The translations under genes were made by a program, and so were the position numbers. Under the pieces are notes generated by a model that was not told where the DNA came from, made no database searches, and worked only from the letters and a program-made list of their open reading frames with translations. This document shows positions 43,814-53,446 of a DNA stretch of 64,000 nt, in pieces. Numbering within the stretch: position 1 is the stretch's first letter; every line of letters starts with the position of its first letter. Origin of the DNA: Spirochaetaceae bacterium (GTDB taxonomy: Bacteria > Spirochaetota > Spirochaetia > Treponematales > Treponemataceae); assembly GCA_017614995.1 (NCBI GenBank), contig JAGAAX010000005.1, positions 18,618-82,617 of the forward strand, given 5' to 3'.

Positions 43814-45325
43814 ATGAGCTCAAATACAAGCCCAAAAACAGAAAGCCCTAAGCACCGCAAGAGCAATTTTATCACAATCGGATCAATAATCATTTTGATT
43901 TTGTCTGCAATTGCTTTTGTTTTTTTACCGGGTATGTTCGGCAGAAGCCAGAAAGAACCGGAGCCTTTAGGATATTTCAGAAAAGAGCCAATTAAAGCAA
44001 ATGATGAAGTTTTTCTTCAGTTGCTTGAAGAGCAGATTAATCAGGATAAACAGCAGGGCATTGATGACAATGATCCGGGAAATTATCTTTCTGCTTTGTA
44101 TGAGGCTTTTTCTTCAACAATCGTGTTTAAATCATTCTCTTATGAAGTTGAAAAATCTGGTTATAAAGTTCCTGAATCAGCCATCAGCCGCTTTATTATA
44201 AGCAGCATTACACAAAGAAAAGGCTCTTATTCACCAAAAGACTATAATCAGTTGAGCAATTCCGACAAACTGGAATTGAGAAAATCAGCTTTGAGAGCTT
44301 TAACTTACAGTCAGTATTCAAATGACTTTTTGGGTGCTCACCCATACGGCTACCCGACAGAACACAGTCTGTTCGGTCTTAAAAGCTCATCTGCTGAAAT
44401 GCCGTTCATATTCAATATGAACAATCCTGAAAAATCTTTTGAAATTGCAGCTTTTTCTATGAGCGAATATCCAAAAGAAGAAATTGTTAAATTTGCTAAT
44501 GAACATTCATCTCTTTTCACAACTTTGAATTTTGAAATTATTACAGTTGATTCAAAATCAGAAGCAGAAAAAATCGCCAAGAGAATCTCGAATAATGAGA
44601 TTACTTTTGAAGATGCAGTTGCTGAATATTCAAATAAAAACTTCAGCGATTCAAACGGTGTTCTTGCAAATAACAAAGTTTATAAATTAAAGAACCTGCT
44701 CTCTGAAGAAGATTTTGATAACGTCCTGAAACTTGGTGTTGACAGCGTAAGTGATGTTGTTGCAACTGGTGCTTTCTATTCAATTCTTAAGTGCTCTGAT
44801 ACAGCTAAAAATGCAGATTTTGATAATATCGAGACTTTGGACTCAGTTTATTCATATATAACTACTGAAGAACCAAAAGTTATCGAAGATTATTTCACAG
44901 CAAAAGCCCGCAGTTTTGCTGCTGATGCTGCTGTTACAAGCTTTGATGCAGCCTGTGCAAAATACGGTATAGTAAAACAGACTCCGGCTGCATTTCCTTT
45001 GAACTATGGTTCAAATAATTTGCTCAACCCTGTTGATTCTGATACTGCTGTTCTTGCCGGTGCATCTACAAATGAGAATTTCTTGAAAACAGCATTCTCT
45101 CTTAAGCTTAATGAGATTTCAGCTCCTGTAATGCTGAAAAATAATGTTCTTGTTCTTAAGCTTGTTGGGGAAAGCAGCATTGAAGATGAGCTGCGTACTT
45201 CTATGGCATTCTTCTATCCGATTAATGCACAGCGTTTTGACACTATTTCAATCACCAACTTCTTTACAGGTGCTGATTATGTTAAGAACGATGTCGTTTC
45301 GGCTTATCTTTCATCGTTAGAATAA
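43814..45325 (+). CDS. Membrane-anchored PpiD/SurA-like protein
   Basis: A 503-residue protein with one N-terminal membrane helix (IGSIIILILSAIAFVFLPG) and a large periplasmic part. Residues 90-200 look like a chaperone helical bundle; residues 215-345 resemble a parvulin domain (EIITVDSKSEAEKIAKRISN, ITFEDAVAEYSNKNFSD, SVSDVVATGAFYSILKC). This is the PpiD layout. Catalytic activity is doubtful because typical parvulin residues are not obvious. ATG 43814; upstream AAGGAAGATG. Five bases before the Maf-type gene. Confidence 0.7.
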   Translation: MSSNTSPKTESPKHRKSNFITIGSIIILILSAIAFVFLPGMFGRSQKEPEPLGYFRKEPIKANDEVFLQLLEEQINQDKQQGIDDNDPGNYLSALYEAFSSTIVFKSFSYEVEKSGYKVPESAISRFIISSITQRKGSYSPKDYNQLSNSDKLELRKSALRALTYSQYSNDFLGAHPYGYPTEHSLFGLKSSSAEMPFIFNMNNPEKSFEIAAFSMSEYPKEEIVKFANEHSSLFTTLNFEIITVDSKSEAEKIAKRISNNEITFEDAVAEYSNKNFSDSNGVLANNKVYKLKNLLSEEDFDNVLKLGVDSVSDVVATGAFYSILKCSDTAKNADFDNIETLDSVYSYITTEEPKVIEDYFTAKARSFAADAAVTSFDAACAKYGIVKQTPAAFPLNYGSNNLLNPVDSDTAVLAGASTNENFLKTAFSLKLNEISAPVMLKNNVLVLKLVGESSIEDELRTSMAFFYPINAQRFDTISITNFFTGADYVKNDVVSAYLSSLE

Positions 45326-45330
45326 GACTT

Positions 45331-46980
45331 TTGGAAAATAATATTAATAATGAAGAACCTTGTCTTGTGCCAGCCTCAGGACAAGGTTTTTCTGTTTTTT
45401 ACCGCAACAGATATTTATATTCTCGCTATAACCCGGAAGCAGCTTCTGTTAGAACAGTTGAGTCTTATACTGTTTTGCCTCAGACCCTTGTTCTTGTTTT
45501 TTCGCCGCTGTTGGGTTACGGGCTTAAAGAATTAATAGAGCGTCTGCCGCAAGACTGCTCGATGATATTGATAGAAGCTGACGAGGCTTTGTTCAAATTT
45601 TCAAATGAGCATATTCAAAAACTGATAAAAGACAAACCGAATATCTACAATATTTGCATTTCAAGCGGCAGCGCGCTGTTTTCGCTGTTTGCACAAAAGC
45701 TTTTACCTTCGTTTTCTAATTTCAAGCGTTGCCTGCCAATTGAGCTTTCGGGAGGTGCACAGCTTTACCGCCAGTTTTATCATTCTTTGACCGCGCTTAT
45801 TGATAACGCGATTAACCAGTTCTGGCGCAACCGCATTACGCTTGTAAAGCTCGGCAGGCTTTACGCAAGAAATATTTTCAAAAATCTTGGAAAACTGCCG
45901 TTTTCTTCAGACTTGAAAAGCAATTCAGTTTCTAAGCCTATTGTTGTCTGCGGTTCAGGGCTGTCTTTGGAGAGCGCTGCCGCCTTCTTGCAGAGAAATT
46001 CCGACGACTGCTTCGTAATTGCCGTTGACAATGCGCTGATGCCTTTATTGTCTAACGGAATATTTCCAGATGCGATTATTGCCGTTGAAAGCCAGCTTGC
46101 GGTAGAAAAATCTTATATTGGCAGTGCCGGCACAAAAATTGCGATAATCGCAGACTTAACTTCAAGACCGCATGTGCTTAATATGACCGGCGGTGACATA
46201 TCATTCTTTATTTCTGAATACGAGCAGTGCAATTATCTTGAGCGCATAAAGAATGTTCTTGGATGCAAAGTGATTCCGCCTCTGGGGTCGGTCGGTTTGG
46301 CGGCAACAGAAATTGCTTTATTTTTAAGAAAAGACGAAAACGTTCCAATATTCATTTGTGGCCTTGATTTCAGTTTTAAGCCTTGCAAGACGCATTGTAA
46401 AGAATCGCCGAGCCACAGAACTTTGCTGAATGAGTGCAGCCGCCTTTCTCCGCTGCTGTGTGGTGACGCGTCTTTCGGTATAAACAGCTATTTCTTTGCC
46501 GGCAAAGACGGAAAGCCCGGCATTACAACGCCTTCTTTGTCAAATTACGGCAGAACTTTTGCCGCCAGATACGGCAGAGTTCCAAATTTATTTGATATTT
46601 CAAGTGAAGGTATGGAATTGAACCTTGAGCGGAGGGACTTAAGTTCCGCAGAAGAGATTATACAGAACCGCTCTGAAAGCGCTGCCTCAAATTCTCATGT
46701 TTTGCAAAAAAATACAGAAACTGGAAAAAATGTAAGGCAGTTTTTGTTAGACGAGCTTGAATCGCTTGAAAAGCTTAAATTCCGCATGATTAACGGAGTT
46801 GAGCTGGACGAAATTGTGCCGAGCCTTAAGCAGCGCGAGTATCTTTACCTTCATTTTCCGGACGGATACAAAGAGCCGAGCCTTGAAAAAAGCTTTTTGA
46901 ACAGGGTTAGGGCAGAAATTGATTTTTTCATTAAGGATATTCAGTTTTCGCTTGCAACAATTGATGAAGCTTCGCTATAA
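45331..46980 (+). CDS. Maf/DUF115-type motility-associated glycosyltransferase
   Basis: A 549-residue protein from TTG 45331. The central MAF (DUF115) domain spans about 195-390 with IVVCGSGLSLESAAAFLQRN, FVIAVDNALMPLLSNGIFPD, AIIAVESQLAVE, PPLGSVGLAATEIALFL and IFICGLDFSF. Family members attach nonulosonic acids or other sugars to flagellins; spirochaete periplasmic flagella are modified in several species. No glycan genes are next to it, so the sugar donor is unknown. Confidence 0.8.
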   Translation: MENNINNEEPCLVPASGQGFSVFYRNRYLYSRYNPEAASVRTVESYTVLPQTLVLVFSPLLGYGLKELIERLPQDCSMILIEADEALFKFSNEHIQKLIKDKPNIYNICISSGSALFSLFAQKLLPSFSNFKRCLPIELSGGAQLYRQFYHSLTALIDNAINQFWRNRITLVKLGRLYARNIFKNLGKLPFSSDLKSNSVSKPIVVCGSGLSLESAAAFLQRNSDDCFVIAVDNALMPLLSNGIFPDAIIAVESQLAVEKSYIGSAGTKIAIIADLTSRPHVLNMTGGDISFFISEYEQCNYLERIKNVLGCKVIPPLGSVGLAATEIALFLRKDENVPIFICGLDFSFKPCKTHCKESPSHRTLLNECSRLSPLLCGDASFGINSYFFAGKDGKPGITTPSLSNYGRTFAARYGRVPNLFDISSEGMELNLERRDLSSAEEIIQNRSESAASNSHVLQKNTETGKNVRQFLLDELESLEKLKFRMINGVELDEIVPSLKQREYLYLHFPDGYKEPSLEKSFLNRVRAEIDFFIKDIQFSLATIDEASL

Positions 46981-47024
46981 ATATTACTATAAATACTAAA
47001 TAGAATGAATTTTTAGGAGATTGT

Positions 47025-47636
47025 ATGTTTGTAACTTGTCTTGATTTGGAAGGTGTTCTTGTACCGGAAATCTGGATTGCTTTTGCCGAAGCTTCGGGAA
47101 TTCCTGAATTGCGCAGAACAACCCGCGATGAACCTGATTATGATAAACTGATGAAGTGGAGAATTGCGCTTTTAAAAGAACGCGGATTGGGCTTAAAGGA
47201 AATTCAAAAAACAATTGAAAAAATTGAGCCGCTTGAAGGCGCAAAAGCTTTTCTTGACGAACTGCGTTCTATAAGCCAGGTTATAATTCTTTCAGATACA
47301 TTCACAGAATTTGCAGCCCCGCTTATGAAAAAGCTTGGTATGCCTACAATTTTCTGCAACAACCTGACAGTTGACGCCAATGGAATGATTACCGGCTACA
47401 ATCTGCGCCAGTCAAACGGAAAATACCATGCGGTAAAAGCCCTTCAGTCTATCGGCTTTAAGACAATTGCCGCAGGCGATTCTTTCAATGACCTTGAGAT
47501 GATTAAAAACTCTCAGGCTGGTTTCTTATTCAGACCGCCAAAGCATATTCAGGACGAATATTCTCATATCAAGGCATTTACAGAGTATTCAGATTTTCTT
47601 GCTGCAATTAAGGCTGTAATTGAAGCTGAACGCTAA
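47025..47636 (+). CDS. thrH: ThrH: phosphoserine phosphatase / homoserine phosphotransferase
   Basis: A 203-residue HAD enzyme very close to Pseudomonas ThrH throughout: TCLDLEGVLVPEIWIAFAE, TTRDEPDYDKLMKWRI, LKPLEGA-type motif as IEPLEGAKAFLDELR, QVIILSDTFTEF (motif II), GYNLRQSNGK and IAAGDSFNDLEM (motif IV). It dephosphorylates phosphoserine and can move the phosphate to homoserine. ATG 47025 follows AGGAG. Confidence 0.92.
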   Translation: MFVTCLDLEGVLVPEIWIAFAEASGIPELRRTTRDEPDYDKLMKWRIALLKERGLGLKEIQKTIEKIEPLEGAKAFLDELRSISQVIILSDTFTEFAAPLMKKLGMPTIFCNNLTVDANGMITGYNLRQSNGKYHAVKALQSIGFKTIAAGDSFNDLEMIKNSQAGFLFRPPKHIQDEYSHIKAFTEYSDFLAAIKAVIEAER

Positions 47637-47652
47637 AACGCTTTACGGCAAA

Positions 47653-48459
47653 TCAGTTGTAAATTAAATCTTCTGCCTGTTTTATCAGGCTGGAGATTAT
47701 CACGCAATAAAGCTGGCTTTTCTGTTCTTCTGCATATTCGTGAAACTTTTTGCGGCTGAAATCAATCAGCAGTTTATTTTTCTTGTCTGCAACAAATTGC
47801 TCATATTTTTGGTATTCTGCTGCATTTATTGGTGATAATTGCTGAAGCAGATATACTGAAAGAGCTGAAACGACAGGGTCTTTAAATGCAAAAATTGACT
47901 GCCCAAGTTCAGTTATTGTTGCTGAAAACTCTTTTTCAAGATAAAATGTAAAGGCGTGGTACCATTTAACCCAGTCTGTTTTTGCAACGGCAGGGTCTGC
48001 TTCTTCCAGAACAGAGCGGGCTTCAGCCGGTTTTGTGAGCAGAACGTATGAACTTGCAAAACGGAGAAGATTCTTTTGGTATGCTTTATGGTTTTCAGCT
48101 TTTACGAAAGCGCATAAATCAATTATTTCTTCCGTTCTGCCGGTGAGCAGCAGCGAATCGCATAAAAGTTGCACAGAACGTGCAGAAATTCGTTTTTGGG
48201 TGTATATTTTATTATGAAGATAAGCAGCGAGACCTTTCCAGTTTTCTTCTTCAAGATATTTCAGCGGTTTCCTGTTTATGATAAATATGCAGTTGATTGC
48301 TATTGTAATGACAAGCAGTGCAATGATAAAAATATTGTTTGTCATGGCAATTTCTGTGTATAAATCATCTGATAATGTAAGCTTTGGCGTAAAAAAAAGC
48401 AAAAGTAAAGCTGCAATCAGGACGATATTAAAGGTAATATATAGGAATTTGATTTTCAT
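47653..48459 (-). CDS. Membrane-anchored helical-repeat protein
   Basis: A 268-residue protein with two N-terminal membrane helices (YITFNIVLIAALLLLFF and NIFIIALLVITIAINCIFII) and a cytoplasmic TPR-like helical tail (LEEENWKGLAAYLHNKIY, LLLTGRTEEIIDLCAFVKAE, AEARSVLEEADPAVA). Role unknown. ATG 48459 follows AAGGAGCC. Divergent from the HD-GYP gene. Confidence 0.65.
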   Translation of the reverse strand: MKIKFLYITFNIVLIAALLLLFFTPKLTLSDDLYTEIAMTNNIFIIALLVITIAINCIFIINRKPLKYLEEENWKGLAAYLHNKIYTQKRISARSVQLLCDSLLLTGRTEEIIDLCAFVKAENHKAYQKNLLRFASSYVLLTKPAEARSVLEEADPAVAKTDWVKWYHAFTFYLEKEFSATITELGQSIFAFKDPVVSALSVYLLQQLSPINAAEYQKYEQFVADKKNKLLIDFSRKKFHEYAEEQKSQLYCVIISSLIKQAEDLIYN

Positions 48460-48521
48460 GACGGCTCCTTTTTGTGAGTTAATCTTAAGATGTCAGAAGA
48501 ATCAGGTCAACAGGGGAATAT

Positions 48522-49784
48522 ATGAATTCGTTTAACGTAACAGAATTATCAAAAGAATCGGTCTTTACTAAAGAATTGTTGCTCGATGATACTTTTTTGT
48601 TATTAACTCCGCAGACACCTTTTAATGATAAACTTAAGCAGTCACTTTTGAATTGGGAATTCAGACAGGTTTGTTCCGAAGGTGAATTGGGAAAAACAGC
48701 ACCAGCCGAGATGCCAAAGCCTGCAACATCATCAGCTTCTGTTGATGCAGCTATCGAAGAAACCTTTATGGAAACTGAAGTTGAAGAGCAGGGCGAAGAA
48801 AATAAAGATGGTTCTGTAATGGAACGTGCTCTTAAGCGTGTAGAAAACGTAAAAGAAGAAAATACAAGTATTGATAAGAACCACATGGTTCTTGTTCAGA
48901 TTGTCTATGAAGAATACATAAAATATATCGAAGAAGTTTATACAAAATTCACAACACACAAAAAATTGGATTACGAAGCAATACATGCTCAATTAAAAGA
49001 TTTTTGTGTATTCATAAATGAGCAGCGCCGTTATATTTTGCGCCTTCAGCCTGAAAATCAGGTAAACAGCAAAACATATCTTTTGAACCATGCTATGCGT
49101 TCAACAATTTTTGCTATTGCAATTGCTTTGCAGCTCCGTATGCCGTTTGCAAAGCAGGTAGACCTTGCTGTTGCCTGTATCCTGCATGAAATCGGTATGC
49201 TGAAACTTCCGCCGCAGATTTACGTAACGAATAAGCCTTTGTCTTTGGCAGACAGAAACAGCATGTATACACATCCGATTTTGTCTTATAACATTCTCAA
49301 AAATTATAACTTCCCGCTGAGTATTCAGCTTGGTGCATTGGAGCACCATGAAAAGCAGAACGGCACAGGCTATCCAAGAAAACTTACCGGCGAAAAGATT
49401 TCGCTTTTTGCAAAGATTATTTCTGTAGCCTGTTCTTTTGAAGCTATTACTGCTCCGCGTCTGCATAAAGTTCAGCAAAGTTCTTACGAAGCAATGGTTG
49501 AGCTTTTAAAGAACAACGGACTCCAGTTTGATGAAAATGTTATCAAGGCACTTTTGTTTGCTGTTTCGCTTTATCCAATCGGTGCTTATGTTTTCCTACA
49601 TAATGGAAAAATCGGACAGGTTGTTGATGTCAATCCGCTGAACCCAAAACTGCCGATTATTCAGATTTTGGGTGAAAAAGATGAACATGGAGATCCTGTA
49701 ACAATGCCTGTCGGAAACGATCTTAAGATTGTCCGTACATTAAGCCGTCAAGAAGTATTGGATTTACAGAAATCGCTTTCATAA
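48522..49784 (+). CDS. HD-GYP-type phosphodiesterase, degenerate HD
   Basis: A 420-residue cytosolic protein. N-terminal 150 residues are an acidic, low-conservation region; residues about 150-330 are an HD-GYP domain: LNHAMRSTIFAIAIAL, ILHEIGMLKLP near 224, THPILSYNILK, LEHHEKQNGTGYPRKL near 275. The first metal motif is His-Glu in place of the usual His-Asp, while HHE and the GYP triplet remain. HD-GYP proteins cleave c-di-GMP; with this change it may be impaired or a binding protein. ATG 48522; upstream AGGGGAATAT. Ends at a terminator. Confidence 0.8.
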   Translation: MNSFNVTELSKESVFTKELLLDDTFLLLTPQTPFNDKLKQSLLNWEFRQVCSEGELGKTAPAEMPKPATSSASVDAAIEETFMETEVEEQGEENKDGSVMERALKRVENVKEENTSIDKNHMVLVQIVYEEYIKYIEEVYTKFTTHKKLDYEAIHAQLKDFCVFINEQRRYILRLQPENQVNSKTYLLNHAMRSTIFAIAIALQLRMPFAKQVDLAVACILHEIGMLKLPPQIYVTNKPLSLADRNSMYTHPILSYNILKNYNFPLSIQLGALEHHEKQNGTGYPRKLTGEKISLFAKIISVACSFEAITAPRLHKVQQSSYEAMVELLKNNGLQFDENVIKALLFAVSLYPIGAYVFLHNGKIGQVVDVNPLNPKLPIIQILGEKDEHGDPVTMPVGNDLKIVRTLSRQEVLDLQKSLS

Positions 49785-49820
49785 TTTGAATTATTTTCAC
49801 AGAACCCTAAAATATTTTAG

Positions 49821-49853
49821 AAGTCTGCTGTTAAATACGGCAGACTTTTTTTA
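49821..49853 (+). terminator. Intrinsic terminator after the HD-GYP gene
   Basis: AAGTCTGC (49821-49828) and GCAGACTT (49840-49847), then a T-run. Confidence 0.9.
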
Positions 49854-49923
49854 TCTGAACCCGCCGCTCTCCTGAATGAGTTGAAACTATAAAAAAGCCT
49901 GTTAAAAACCCTGGAACTTGCAG

Positions 49924-50751
49924 TTATTTCCAGAGATAATAATTGTGCAAAGATCTTAAAAAGCCGAAAGTTCCGGCTGTTAAAAGAATTACGCCTGAAA
50001 TAAAGAAAGCCGGATTGTCTGTCTCTTGAAGAATTATAAGTCCGGTTGAAAGCAAAAGGAAAAAAATTGCAGTCTGCTTGTATTCATGCACTTCATTCTT
50101 TTTAGCTGTTATCAAAAAACTTACAGAAGTTGTTATTGCAAACAAAAAGCGGATAATGAGAAACAGCGTGTAGTATGCTGTCGGAATAACCCAAGTTGAA
50201 TAAATCGTAAGCGAATTAACCGGAATTGAGCACGCCGTAAGCACAGCCAGTGCCGTAAGACCAAATCTTGAGCTTGAATCCTGCATCTCGTTCTTTGTGC
50301 TCGAAAGTGCAGCTCCGCAAAGCATAATTGAAAAGCCCGTTAAGCGGCAGAAGAATACAAATTTTGAGACAACAATCAGCAGAAAGTAGTTGCCCTGCCA
50401 GAGATTGAGCACCGGCAGAAAGAGCCTTGAGGCTTCAACAAGCATATTAATGAGAAAAGTGGTGAAATAGACAATTTCAGGTGCGTGTGTTTTTTCAAAA
50501 TATTTTATTATCAGCAGAGAGCAGACCGTAATATAGCACAGAATGAAAGTAGGGGCGGCAAGCACAGCCCACTTTGTGTATTGAAACGGCTTTATGTCCG
50601 GCAACTGGTTGAAAAATCTCGTCATTTGCGGAAAATCCATGAAAGAACCGTTGAAAAACTGAATTACATAAAGCGCGGTAATTGTAAGAAAAATCACTGC
50701 GGAAAAAATTGTGAGCAATCTTATGATTCGGTTGCGTAATGAAAGTGTCAT
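49924..50751 (-). CDS. Polytopic membrane protein
   Basis: A 275-residue protein with seven or eight hydrophobic helices (IIRLLTIFSAVIFLTITALY, WAVLAAPTFILCYITVCSLL, FVFFCRLTGFSIMLCGAAL, TALAVLTACSIPVNSL, AIFFLLLSTGLIILQE, PAFFISGVILLTAGTFGFL). No transporter or enzyme motif seen. The 7-TM shape resembles sensor-input membrane domains, but there is no output domain. Function unknown. Confidence 0.65.
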   Translation of the reverse strand: MTLSLRNRIIRLLTIFSAVIFLTITALYVIQFFNGSFMDFPQMTRFFNQLPDIKPFQYTKWAVLAAPTFILCYITVCSLLIIKYFEKTHAPEIVYFTTFLINMLVEASRLFLPVLNLWQGNYFLLIVVSKFVFFCRLTGFSIMLCGAALSSTKNEMQDSSSRFGLTALAVLTACSIPVNSLTIYSTWVIPTAYYTLFLIIRFLFAITTSVSFLITAKKNEVHEYKQTAIFFLLLSTGLIILQETDNPAFFISGVILLTAGTFGFLRSLHNYYLWK

Positions 50752-50862
50752 GTTTTAAGAATATCGTGAACTGAAATAACTGTAAAGCGCATTCTTTGAT
50801 GCACCGAAAATAGTATTGATAAAGTTTTACTTTATTAAAGACAATTGAAAATAGGAGGGGCT

Positions 50863-51645
50863 ATGAAAAAAACAAAATTACTTGTTCTTTTTCTGTCAAT
50901 TTTCTCTTGTTGTTTATGGGCCGATACAGCGCGGTTTAATGACATGGGTTTTTCTCCCGACGGTTTGCAATATCTGTTTGGTCAGTACGGGGAATTAATT
51001 CAGTCAGACGGAAGTACAAAAGGTTATGCTGAATTTTTTGCTGTAGATACAGCGAAAAATGAGTACGTGAAAGACGGCACTTTTAAAACAACAGCATCGG
51101 GTAAAACTTCGGGGATAAGCGGCGAAAAGGTTTTTGAGCAGCTTATAACAACAGAAGATTCGTTTATAAGCTCTTACAAAATTCCTGATGAGTCTAACTC
51201 TGTTATTCTTTATCAGGTTTGCGGCTCACTCGGTTTGAACGATTATAATGGCTTGGGGCTTCTTACTTCTGATACAATCGGTAAAGATGCAGAATCTTCA
51301 CCATTGTATAAAGATGTTGTGGAATTCCGCGATTTTGACAACCCTTCAACAAACGAAGTTGAAACTTATAAGGTGAGAATCAACGAACTTGTAGAAGGTA
51401 AAGGCCGCAACGCAGAATCAAGCTTTTATTTGGTTGTCGAGCAGAATACTTCAAGTGGAAAAAAACGAAGTTTTTTGGTAGGCAATCCGCAGATTAAGCG
51501 GAAAGGTGTTTCAGGCTACCGCTTGAACCGCGTCTTAAGAGACAAAAACGGCAAATCGCTTGTTTTTGTAATCGAAAAACAGGTTGAAGAATCTTATGGT
51601 CCTGCCGTCCGCTTTATGGTAGAAACGGTCAGATTACCAATCTAA
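50863..51645 (+). CDS. DUF2259 family secreted protein
   Basis: Start ATG 50863 behind GGAGGGG. 260 residues: signal peptide (LLVLFLSIFSCCLWA) and a mature part beginning DTARFNDMGFSPDGLQYLFG, the typical start of DUF2259 (COG5497), a family of predicted periplasmic proteins found in spirochaetes. Later motifs: YAEFFAVDTAKNEYVKDG and FYLVVEQNTS. Function of the family is unknown. A terminator follows. Confidence 0.85.
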   Translation: MKKTKLLVLFLSIFSCCLWADTARFNDMGFSPDGLQYLFGQYGELIQSDGSTKGYAEFFAVDTAKNEYVKDGTFKTTASGKTSGISGEKVFEQLITTEDSFISSYKIPDESNSVILYQVCGSLGLNDYNGLGLLTSDTIGKDAESSPLYKDVVEFRDFDNPSTNEVETYKVRINELVEGKGRNAESSFYLVVEQNTSSGKKRSFLVGNPQIKRKGVSGYRLNRVLRDKNGKSLVFVIEKQVEESYGPAVRFMVETVRLPI

Positions 51646-51669
51646 AAACTCCTTGTTTCTAGCTGACTG

Positions 51670-51700
51670 AATCCCCTGCACAGGCTTGCAGGGGATTTTC
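51670..51700 (+). terminator. Intrinsic terminator after DUF2259
   Basis: ATCCCCTGC (51671-51679), loop ACAGGCTT, GCAGGGGAT (51688-51696), then TTTTC and further T. Confidence 0.85.
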
Positions 51701-51724
51701 TTTTTAAAGCTGCCCTAAAATCTT

Positions 51725-52129
51725 TTAGTTTGCAGCTACTTTTCTGAAAATCTGAAAAGCTTCGTGATTGTCCTCATTTATATAGCGGACATAAACAGTG
51801 TCCATATCTAAAGTCTGTTCCTGCCAGATTGATTCAAGCCACAAAGCTTCTGCCGCTTCGTTTATATTGTCTTTTTTAAGGTCACCCTGCACAAAAAAGT
51901 ATTTGCCAGCCTTTATAGCATAGTCTGCTTTTGCGGTGCTGTCTTTTGGCAGTGCAAACCCGTACTCGATTCCGTCTTTAAGATATTCGTCGAGTGCCGG
52001 GCTCATATTGTGCTTTGAAACACCGTTTTTGTAGATTTCGAGCCGTTCATTTTTGTCCGTCTCAATATTTGAATCTGTCGAAAAGTTTAAGTCTTTATAA
52101 AGTGTAAGAATTTTAATCGAAAAAGCCAT
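51725..52129 (-). CDS. Small cytosolic protein of unknown function
   Basis: A 134-residue protein, no signal peptide, mixed alpha/beta by appearance (MAFSIKILTLYKDLNFS, KADYAIKAGKYFFVQGDL, AEALWLESIWQEQTLD, TVYVRYINEDNHEAFQIFRK). No family recognised. It follows the transporter gene on the same strand by 31 bases, without a clear SD, and may share its mRNA. Confidence 0.6.
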   Translation of the reverse strand: MAFSIKILTLYKDLNFSTDSNIETDKNERLEIYKNGVSKHNMSPALDEYLKDGIEYGFALPKDSTAKADYAIKAGKYFFVQGDLKKDNINEAAEALWLESIWQEQTLDMDTVYVRYINEDNHEAFQIFRKVAAN

Positions 52130-52160
52130 GAGAACAATTTACAGAAACTGCCGCGCTTTG

Positions 52161-53324
52161 TCAAAACCCGCCTTCAAGCAGGCCAAAACCGAGATAAAGC
52201 AGAACCAGAATTACTAGAAAAATCACGTTATAGAATGAGAAAGTCGGAAGAAACGGCTCTTTTTCATCTTGAGGGATATTTGAGTTCTGATAAAGCTTGT
52301 AAGAGATAACGCTTGCGAGCGAAGCAATAATTGTACCCAAGCCGCCGATGTTGACACCGGCGAGAAGGGCTTTTGCGTTTTCAGTAAAACTTGAAAGCAG
52401 AAGCGCGGCCGGCACGTTGCTGATAATCTGGCTTAAGCCAAGCCCTGCAAAAAAAGTGCCGCTTTCTGTGTTCAATATGCTCTTAAAAACCTGCTGCACT
52501 GCTTCAATTGAAGACACATTCGACGTAAAAATGAAAAATCCTGTAAACGTTAAAAGCAGTGTGTAATCCACTTTTAAGAGCAGCTTTCTGTTAAAGATTA
52601 AAACAGCGACAAGCGTAACCGCAAAGCTTATCAAGTAATGTATTACATGAAACACCGAAAGCAGGTTGACTATCAGAAGAATGAGATAAACGTAAACGGA
52701 AAAGCCTTTTTCAACGCCGGCTGGTCCTAAAGTTGAAACAATATTGATTTTTGCAGTCTTAACATCTTTGGTTGCTGCCATAAGAAAGCCGAAAAGCAGA
52801 AAAAATGACGGAATGCCGATTTTCAGTGTAGTCAGGAAAAAGTCGGCGTTGGTCATTTTGTAGAACGAATAAATAAAAAGATTCTGCGGATTGCCCATCG
52901 GCGTCATGCACGAGCCGAGGTTTGCAGCCAAAGTCTCAAATACGATAAGCTTGAGCGGCTTTATATTTGCGTGGCTGCACACTATAAGCGTAATCGGTAC
53001 AAAAGTAAGCAGCGCAACATCGTTTGTGACGATTGCGGCGCAGAAAAACACAAGCGTGCATAATATTAAATAAATCGAGCGGACAGTTTTGCATTTGCGC
53101 AGAAGGTTCTGCGAGAGCGAATCAAGCACGTTTATACTTTTGAAGGCGGCAATTACGGTCATCAGGCAGAATAAAAGCGAAAGCACCCTGAAATCAATTG
53201 AGCCGATAATGTCTTTTGCGGCAGGTCTGCAAAAAAAGCACGAAACAATTCCGCAAGTCAGTGCTGCCGAAAGCACAACGTCTTTTTTCAGCGCGGCAAA
53301 AATTCTTTTTAGAAATGTATTCAT
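52161..53324 (-). CDS. SLC13/ArsB-type anion transporter
   Basis: A 387-residue permease with ten or more helices of the ion-transporter superfamily (SLC13, ArsB/NhaD, CitMHS). Signature stretches: RVLSLLFCLMTVIAAFKS, FCAAIVTNDVALLTFVPI (conserved TNDxA), SCMTPMGNPQNLFIYSFY (the GNPQN substrate/Na site) in repeat one and LGLSQIISNVPAALLLSSF with IGGLGTII in repeat two. Substrate may be a dicarboxylate, sulfate or arsenite-like anion; not determinable. Short relative to typical 430. Confidence 0.85.
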   Translation of the reverse strand: MNTFLKRIFAALKKDVVLSAALTCGIVSCFFCRPAAKDIIGSIDFRVLSLLFCLMTVIAAFKSINVLDSLSQNLLRKCKTVRSIYLILCTLVFFCAAIVTNDVALLTFVPITLIVCSHANIKPLKLIVFETLAANLGSCMTPMGNPQNLFIYSFYKMTNADFFLTTLKIGIPSFFLLFGFLMAATKDVKTAKINIVSTLGPAGVEKGFSVYVYLILLIVNLLSVFHVIHYLISFAVTLVAVLIFNRKLLLKVDYTLLLTFTGFFIFTSNVSSIEAVQQVFKSILNTESGTFFAGLGLSQIISNVPAALLLSSFTENAKALLAGVNIGGLGTIIASLASVISYKLYQNSNIPQDEKEPFLPTFSFYNVIFLVILVLLYLGFGLLEGGF

Positions 53325-53446
53325 ACTTCTCCGTTATAATGAAGTGACGCCATTTTAGCAAGCCGGAAATGCTGAAACAAACAGGCTTTCAGCTTGTGTA
53401 AAAACGATTAACAGTGTACTATTTCAGCGAAAAGTGGAGGATTAGT

